This document shows positions 32,701 through 38,275 of a DNA stretch of 38,275 nt, in pieces. Below the pieces are notes generated by a model. That model ran no database searches. It had not been told where the DNA came from and was given only the letters and a program-made list of their open reading frames with translations. The translations under genes were made by a program, and so were the position numbers. Positions within the stretch are counted from its first letter, which is position 1. Each line of letters starts with the position of its first letter. This DNA comes from Hydnum rufescens UP504 (taxonomy: Eukaryota; Basidiomycota; Agaricomycetes; Cantharellales; Hydnaceae): contig MU129027.1 of the NCBI GenBank assembly GCA_014904985.1, positions 5,543 through 43,817 on the forward strand, written 5' to 3'.

Positions 32701-34322
32701 CTACTATTATTATATACATATTATCCCCCCCGGGGTCTGCCACCACAGGGGGGGGGGGGGCGTGGTTCCTGCGGGTCACGCACCTGCATATACCCAGCAC
32801 ACCCGCCGCAGCGGGTGGGGTTCATTTGCCCTGGTCGGGGCTGGTTCCATTTGGGCGCTCCCTTGAGGGAGCGGGTTTTCGTTCGCAGGGGCTCGTTCGC
32901 GGTTTTCGTTCCCAGCGTGTCATTTGGTGGGTTCAGAGGGGGTTCGTGCGGATTCTGGTCAAGGATCTATAGAAATAAGGAATTCAATGTTAGTACAACA
33001 TTAATGCAACGCAAAAAGAGCAGCTTATGCTGCTCTTTTTGCGCCACAAGACTAAGAAATAAAAAAAAACATAACACATACCTTGTACCCCACACCCGCA
33101 GGTGTAGGGTACTGGGGCTGTGCACGCCGGCTCATCCATACGCCGGCTCGTACGCACGGCGGTTCGTATGGGTCCCCCGTCGTTCGGGGTCAATAGGCGG
33201 GGTTATGGGGGGTTCTTTATTGGTATTCGTTCGCGAGGGCAGTTGAAACCTACAAAATATTATTTTTAAATTAGTTAGGAAATAAGGGCCACGCAAAAAG
33301 AGCAGCTTTCGCTGCTCTTTTTGCGTGGCTGTAGCTAGTGAGGGGGCGGGGACTTACCTTATATAGAACCACACACCCGCCGTGGCGGGTGTGTGATTCC
33401 GGGCCCTTATTTGGCGTGGCGCCGTATGTCGCGTTGTTGGTGCGTTGCCGTGTCGTGTTGCCGTGTACCGTGTTGTTCGTCATTTCGCGGGTTATTGTCG
33501 TGCGTTGGGCGGGCCCCAATCTAGAATAAAGCGTGTCAGTAAAAAAAAATTCTAAAGCAGCGCAAAAAGAGCAGCTTACGCTGCTCTTTTTGTGCCACAA
33601 GCATAAAGAATAAAAAATAAAAACATTAACCTTACCTTGTAGTACCCCACACCCACTGCTGCGGGTGTGGGGTACTGGGGCCATACTCCGGCTCATGGGT
33701 GCGGCAGTTCGTATGGGCCCGTCGTTTGGGTGTCGATGGGCGGGGTTATGGGGTTCTCGTGTGGGTATTCGTTCGTGCAGGAAGCAATGACCTAGAATAT
33801 AAGATTGTATGTTAGTTAAGAGTTAAAGACCATGCAAAAAGAGCAGCTTTCGCTGCTCTTTTTGCGTGCCTGTAGTTACTGGGGGGGGACTCACATTATA
33901 TAGTACCACACACCCGCCACGGCGGGTGTGTGGTTCCTGGGGGCCTCATTTGGCGTGGTCACGTCCTTGTTTGGCATGTTGCTGTAGGTCGCGTTGCCAT
34001 GTGTTGCATTACCGTATATCGCATCTTTCGTTTGGCGCGTTGCTGTTTGGTGCATTGCTGTGTCGCGCTGTCGTGTGTCGCGTTTCTGTATTGTGTTGCC
34101 GAATGTCGCGTTGCTGCGTCGCGTTTCCATACGTCGCATGGCTGTTTGGGCTCTCGTCGTGCATTGGACGAGGCCTCAATCTAAAATAAATAAAGAGACA
34201 TTAGTAAAATGTTCCAAAGCAACGCAAAAAGAGCAGCTTTCGCTGCTCTTTTTGCGCCAGTGTATCTACTAGAACAAACACTCACCTTGTGACCACACAC
34301 CCGCAGCGGCGGGTGCGTGGTC
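32671..34322 (-). mobile_element. El2 left arm: minus-strand hairpin exon-intron array
   Basis: Read leftward. H1 palindromes: 34322-34291, 33934-33905, 33676-33641, 33397-33368, 33112-33085 and 32822-32795. Predicted introns: 34285-34181, 33894-33792, 33635-33521, 33357-33250 and 33081-32967 (103-115 bp), all with GT donors and YAG acceptors after CTAAC, CTAAT or CTGAC. H2 palindromes: 34256-34223, 33868-33831, 33593-33562, 33328-33289 (18-bp arms) and 33042-33011. Sense-strand H2 loops are GAAA, GAAA, GTAA, GAAA and ATAA. The arm ends in a TTA-type tail at 32671-32715 (A-rich in the sense direction). The arm is colinear with the plus arm of El0. From the ATG near 34464 the spliced frame meets a stop in the second exon. 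Confidence 0.75.
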
Positions 34323-34464
34323 GTGTGGTTGCCTTTTCGGGCGGTTGCTTGTTGTGGTTGCGGAGATAGGAAGCAAGATGCAGATTCAACGCCGGCAATT
34401 GCCGATACTCAAGAAGCGCCCAAGCGCTGGCCCTGGGAGCACAGTACACAATAGCACCAAGCAT
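34282..34464 (-). CDS. Short ORF opening the El2 left arm, function unknown
   Basis: A 60-codon ORF with ATG just downstream of the TATA-like block in the palindrome. Its N-terminus (MLGAIVYC, then SAWALLEYRQLPALN) resembles the first ORF of the right arm, because both lie in the palindrome. The equivalent frame is not kept in El1, which argues against conserved coding. Splicing at 34285 would extend it into the next exon, where it reaches a stop. It could be a leader or chance. Confidence 0.25.
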   Translation of the reverse strand: MLGAIVYCAPRASAWALLEYRQLPALNLHLASYLRNHNKQPPEKATTRPRTRRCGCVVTR

Positions 34465-35080
34465 GTATATTTAAAATAAATACTATATAATAAAAATTTG
34501 TCCAGGAAAACCTGAAGAAGACGATGGTAATGAGTCAGAGCTCAATAAGGCATGAGATAGCTAATTACAGAGTGGATTGGGCCACTTCTACGCATCAGAA
34601 TTGGCCCAAATTTAAATATAGTAGTGTTATATATACACTCTATATGGGCGAGTGATTATCTCAGACGATCCTCGCATTTTTCAATTTTTCACGCCTTCAA
34701 TTCCCTATTTAGGGAATTGAAGGCGTGAAAAATTGAAAAATGTGAGGATTGTCCGAAATAATCAATCGCCCATGTAGAGTGTATATATAACACTACTATA
34801 TTTAAATTTGGGCCAATTCTGATGCGTAGAAGTGGCCCAATCCACTCTGCAATTCGCCGTCTCATGCCTTATTGGGCTCTGGCTCATTATCATTGCCTTC
34901 TTCGGGTTTTCCTGTACAAATATTTATTATATAGTATTTATTTTAAATATACATGCTTGGTACTATTGTGTGCTGTGCTTGCAGCGCCAGCGCTTGGGCG
35001 CTTCTTGAGTATCGGCAATTGCCGGCGTTGAATTCGCAACTACGCAGCCACACCCAGCAACAGAAATGCGACCGCACGAC
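34291..35080. repeat. Giant central palindrome of El2, likely divergent promoter
   Basis: The arms meet at TTCCCTA-TT-TAGGGAA (centre 34708-34709) and run about 330 bp at roughly 90 percent identity; weaker similarity continues to the H1 region. TGACTCA occurs in the left arm (34531-34537 as its complement), while the right arm has TGGCTCA (34880-34886). TATATAG-TATTTATTTTAAATA blocks lie on both sides, 20-30 bp before an ATG in each direction. The AATTTAAATAT, CCCAATCCACT and GGCAATTGCC words are shared with the El1 palindrome, so the core is conserved between elements even where the rest differs. Confidence 0.75.
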
Positions 35081-35108
35081 CACGACACAACAGCAACAGC
35101 AACAACAG

Positions 35109-35196
<88 letters not shown>

Positions 35197-35249
35197 AGCA
35201 GCAACAGCAGCAGCAGCAGCAGCAACAGCGCACGACCACGACTGCATGA
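34953..35249 (+). CDS. ORF with 47-glutamine tract at the start of the El2 right arm
   Basis: A 98-codon ORF with a true ATG close to the TATA-like block. After a 45-residue leader (MLGTIVCCACSASAWALLEY at the start) comes an uninterrupted run of 47 Gln from mixed CAG and CAA codons (35088-35228), then RTTTTA and a TGA. The stop is before the first H1 hairpin. No family is recognised. The leader overlaps the palindrome and is mirrored in the left arm. Whether it is translated is unknown. Confidence 0.3.
35087..35229 (+). repeat. CAG/CAA trinucleotide tract
   Basis: About 142 bp of CAG with scattered CAA interruptions, inserted between the palindrome and the first H1 hairpin of the right arm. 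The left arm and both arms of El1 lack it, so it arose after the arms formed. CAG RNA can itself fold into hairpins. Confidence 0.9.
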
Positions 35250-35290
35250 CCACGACCGCATGACCACGACGCACGACCACGACCACAGGA

Positions 35291-37630
35291 CCACACACCC
35301 GCTGATGCGGGTGTGTCATAAGGTAATTTTTGTCTCAGTAAATACAATAGCGCAAAAGAGTAGCCCAAGCTACTCTTTTTGCGCTACTGTGAATCTTTAT
35401 ACTAACGTAGCCTTTATTACTCCAGATCAAAACCAACGACAGGCCGCCCAATGAGTGGGCCCAGGAACCACACCGCTGCGGCGGGTGTGGTATATTTAAG
35501 GTGAGTCTCCTCCCCCCTAATAGATGCAGCCGCGCAAAAAGAGCAGCGAAAGCTGCTCTTTTTGCGTCGCTTTTAATTTCTTAACTAATAATTCTTTATT
35601 CTAGGCTCTCGCCCGAACCACACGCCAAACGAACCCTCCCCCCCCCGTCAGAAATGACAACGCACCCGCCAATGGAGAGTCGCAAACGCGACCCGCAAAA
35701 CGAAACCCAGAAACGAGGACGCACGACAGGGCCCAGGGACCCCAGACGAACCACACACCCGCTTCGGCGGGTGTGTGGTAATTTCAAGATAAGTATAATC
35801 GCGCAAAGGGAGCAGCGTATGCTGCTCCTTCTGCGTGGCTTTATTTTTTTATTTTTTTCTGTTACTAACACATTATTCCTAGATTTTCACCTGCCTACAA
35901 CCCCTGCCAACCCCCAGACCAAAACCGAACGCTGCGTACAAACGAGTACCACACACCCACTTCTGTGGGTGTGTGGTACAACAAGGTAAATTTTTGTTAA
36001 ATTTCTATACGCACAGTGACGCAAAAGGAGCAGCGCAAGCTGCTCCTTTTGCGTCGCTTTGAATTTTTTTACTAACATCACTATCATTGTAGGATTCAAA
36101 TCAAACCTCCCGAAACGACGACCCACCCCAACGGACACCCTTCTGTACGCAAAACCGAGTACAAAGCACTGCGACCGGGGTGCAAAATCGGTACCACACA
36201 CCCGCTTCGGCGGGTGTGTGGTGATATTAGGTACGTCTCATCCCACCGGTGCCAAAAGAGCAGCAGAAGCTGCTCTTTTGGCACCTTTATTTTCTTTTTT
36301 TTTACTAATGGATTATTATTTGTTGTTCTAGGCTCCTTTCCTTTGTGAAAACCCGCCCGACGAGCACACGGGCGAGCCCCCAGTACGCACAGCCACCCAA
36401 GCCCAAAGGGCCCGCCCCCCGAAACGACGATCGACGAACCTGTGTACCACACACCCGCTTCGGCGGGTGTGTGGTATTATTAGGTACGTCTAATTGCATC
36501 GGTGCCAAAAGAGCAGCAGAAGCTGCTCTTTTGGCACCTCTGTTTTCTTTTTTTACTAATGTACTATTATTTATTGTTCTAGGTTCCTTCCCCCCGTGAA
36601 AACCCACCTGACGAGCACACGGGCGAGCCCCCAGTACGCGCAGCCACCCAAGCAGAGAGGGCCTGCCCCCCGAACACGGCGATCGACGAAACCGCGTACC
36701 ACACACCCGCTGCAGCGGGTGTGTGGTAATACCCTGTAAGTTTTCAATTACAAGACCTACGAAAGCACCAAAAGAGCAGCAGAAGCTGCTCTTTTGGTGC
36801 TTCCTTTGTTTTTTTTTAGAAAAATTAATGTGTTATTTACTGATTGATCTAGGCCCTCTCCCAGCGCGAAAACCCCCACACAACGCAACCCGATCCAAGA
36901 ACCCGCGATCACGGTGCAAAAAACGAGTACCACACACCCGCTTCGAGCGGGTGTGTGGTAATTTTAAGGTGAGTACAACCGTGCAAGAGGAGCAGCATAG
37001 GCTGCTCCTTTTGCGTGGCTTTTCTTGTTTTTTTTTTTACTTAACGTATTATTTATTATTTTAGTTTGTCATCTGGACCCAACACCCGCGACCCTGCCGA
37101 ACGAACATGGGAGAACAATGACCCACCTGCCAAACGAATCCTGCGAACGGCAACGAGTCGAAAACCACGATGCAAGCCCCGGACAAACCCCACACCCGCC
37201 GAAGCGGGTGTGGTGATCTTTAAGGTAAGTATATATGTACATGTCCGACTATGCAAAAGGAGCAGCAGGGGCTGCTCCTTTTGCCTGAATTTTTCTTTTT
37301 TTAACTAACTTATTATTTATTATCATAGGTATTCTCCTGAACCCGCATCCCCCAACCGAAGCCACGACCCCGCCAAGTGAAAACACGCGACCATGGGTGA
37401 GGGGGAACCCCAATGGTGAAGCGCGAAATGACGTCCCTGGTACCACACACCCGCCCAAGCGGGTGTGTGGTGCTACTAGATAGTGGTTATTTTTATTTTT
37501 TTGTTCTTTGATTTCTATGGACAGTACCACACACCCGCTAGAGCGGGTGTGTGGTGCTACTAAGTAGTCTTTTTTTTTGATTTCTACAGAGTATGTGGTA
37601 TACTTTTAAATAAATAAATAAATAAATAAT
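35291..37630 (+). mobile_element. El2 right arm: plus-strand hairpin exon-intron array
   Basis: The longest and best array. H1: 35291-35316, 35468-35491, 35750-35779, 35946-35979, 36193-36222, 36446-36475, 36698-36727, 36928-36960, 37190-37213, 37442-37471 and 37526-37555. Introns: 35323-35425, 35501-35604, 35789-35882 (donor ATAAGT), 35986-36092, 36231-36331, 36484-36582, 36736-36852, 36969-37064 and 37225-37328. H2: 35350-35384, 35533-35566, 35801-35835, 36018-36055, 36248-36285, 36501-36538, 36763-36802, 36981-37016 and 37253-37284. Three H1 loops are exactly C(UUCG)G. The array closes with two H1 copies, GTGCTACTA, and an AAAT-type tail (37606-37630). Spliced exons 2-5 can be read open in one frame, but the sixth then gives a TGA, so coding is unproven. 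Confidence 0.75.
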
Positions 37631-37943
37631 AAGAATGAAACACGGGACTCCTGAATGAAACCCCACTGACCCGGGGTAGCATAAGTATAATATAGTGATA
37701 ATAAATAAATAATTATAAATGGAAGATATTATCCCCGATAAGCCCGTATGGCCTGCTGCAAGTCTGAGATTCTCTAAGTCCCAGTTTCGGCCAATTTTCA
37801 GCCATTTCGGCCAATTCTGGGCTAGGAGGTGAAATCATAAAAATGGCCATTTCGGCCGAAATAGTGATGGGACCTACTTAGGTACCATTATCTGCCCCGG
37901 AAGTGGTACCTAACTAGGTAGGCTTAGATGACTGACCAAGGTG

Positions 37944-37951
37944 CCCTGTTC
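37944..37951. repeat. Target site duplication of El2, right copy
   Basis: CCCTGTTC, identical to 32513-32520, directly follows the right terminal inverted repeat. Confidence 0.8.
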
Positions 37952-37975
37952 AAAAACCTGCCTTAAAAATTTCCC

Positions 37976-38203
37976 ATGTCTAATTACTGCCCTACCTGTG
38001 GGGTCTCATTCCCCCACAAGAGTGATTCTGTTACCCCCTGTGCAGTATGCCATAGTGGAATAGTGTTAGGGAAATATCTTATCCCAAAACCTCTTAATCT
38101 CAATCTTATAATAGCTTGCCTTGAATCCTCCTTGCGCCTGGGATTCCTCAAGTTAGTCGTAGATCCACCATCTTCAACAAGCTGTTCCTTCGAATTGAGT
38201 TAA
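37976..38203 (+). CDS. Short Cys-rich ORF, possibly a gene start
   Basis: A 75-codon ORF with a true ATG. The N-terminus has CPTC and, 13 residues later, CAVC, a C-x2-C...C-x2-C pattern that could bind zinc. The rest is hydrophobic and unremarkable. It may be exon 1 of a longer gene beyond the window. No family is assigned. Confidence 0.3.
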   Translation: MSNYCPTCGVSFPHKSDSVTPCAVCHSGIVLGKYLIPKPLNLNLIIACLESSLRLGFLKLVVDPPSSTSCSFELS

Positions 38204-38275
38204 TTTGAAAATCAGATTCCTGTCTGATCCATCGCCTGGGCCATTCTGGACAATTCTGCATGCCTTTTTACTTGT

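Larger units (their letters stand above)
32521..37943. mobile_element. El2: complete hairpin exon-intron (HEI) element
   Basis: A 5,423-bp element flanked by an exact 8-bp duplication, CCCTGTTC (32513-32520 and 37944-37951). Terminal inverted repeats are clear. The left end AGGCTGGTCAGTCA and the complement of the right end CACCTTGGTCAGTCA are followed on both sides by TTAGGTACCACTT, GGGGCAGA, AATGGTACCTAAG and AGGTCCC, then a GCCATTT block. These extend about 75-140 bp. Inside are a central palindrome (about 34291-35080), a leftward array of five introns and a rightward array of nine. El2 is CpG-rich and its duplication is intact, so it is probably the youngest copy here. It has no transposase gene and inserted just downstream of the NLR. 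Confidence 0.8.

Noticed and set aside
34963..35368. Poly-Ala, poly-Cys and poly-Leu ORFs over the CAG tract
   Set aside because: They are other-frame and antisense readings of the CAG/CAA tract.
36018..36055. Bacterial-type intrinsic terminators (hairpin followed by a T run)
   Set aside because: H2 hairpins are followed by T-rich tracts, but these precede a branch site and a YAG acceptor, and all other genes are eukaryotic. The T-rich stretch is better explained as an intron polypyrimidine tract.
35426..36230. A spliced protein encoded by the El2 exons
   Set aside because: Exons 2-5 of the right arm join into one open frame, but exon 6 then gives a TGA. The left arm also meets stops, and El1 does not keep the same frame. 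The C-rich exons simply have few stop codons, so coding is not supported.

Overview
The window looks like accessory, transposon-rich DNA from an Agaricomycete (mushroom-forming basidiomycete). The evidence is a KDZ-superfamily DNA transposase with its cysteine-cluster N-terminal domain, a NACHT-WD40 (NLR/STAND) gene with 50-75 bp introns, and fungal splice signals (GTRAGT donors, CTAAC-like branch sites, YAG acceptors). Most of the remaining sequence is mobile-element debris. I recognise no complete housekeeping gene.

The striking component is a family of unusual elements, here called hairpin exon-intron (HEI) elements. Two are complete. El1 spans 6248-10866 and is flanked by the 8-bp direct repeat CCCTGCCC. 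El2 spans 32521-37943 and is flanked by the 8-bp direct repeat CCCTGTTC. A decayed third copy, El0, lies at 1-2169. Each complete element has inverted terminal sequences, a 0.6-0.75 kb near-perfect palindrome at its centre, and two arrays that diverge from that centre. Each array is a string of units: an exon ending in a GT/CA-rich palindrome (hairpin H1), a splice donor, a second palindrome (hairpin H2, core GCAAAAAGAGCAGC), then a T-rich tract, a CTAAC-like branch site and a YAG acceptor. I count 34 H1 (one truncated), 32 H2 and 30 predicted introns of 92-127 bp. Arrays end in A-rich simple repeats pointing outward. H2 loops on the sense strand are often GNRA tetraloops, and several H1 loops are C(UUCG)G. 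This points to a structured RNA, not an obvious protein. I do not recognise it as a described family.

Layout. 1-2177: El0, its centre replaced by an LTR fragment. 2178-6239: LTR-like repeat and unrecognised DNA. 6240-10874: El1 with its target duplications. 11380-16571: a KDZ transposase pseudogene with nine in-frame TGA codons, interrupted by a solo LTR at 13664-15045; a terminus of the HEI type follows at 16.93-17.03 kb, so this KDZ may be the mobilising partner. 17121-18920: a degraded gag-like reading frame. 19-22.8 kb: repeats. 22.8-27.4 kb: a CpG-rich block with an NLR pseudogene fragment and unrecognised ORFs. 27451-31905: the NACHT-WD40 gene, frameshifted near its end. 31.9-32.5 kb: tandem repeats. 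32513-37951: El2 with its target duplications. 37952-38275: start of an unrecognised Cys-rich ORF.

A second theme is C-to-T decay of repeats at CpG. The stops in the KDZ frame and most of those in the gag-like frame fit CGA-to-TGA. The WD40 array loses almost all its CpG after the first repeat, while the NACHT part stays CpG-rich. El2 is CpG-rich, El1 intermediate and El0 most decayed, which suggests El2 is youngest.
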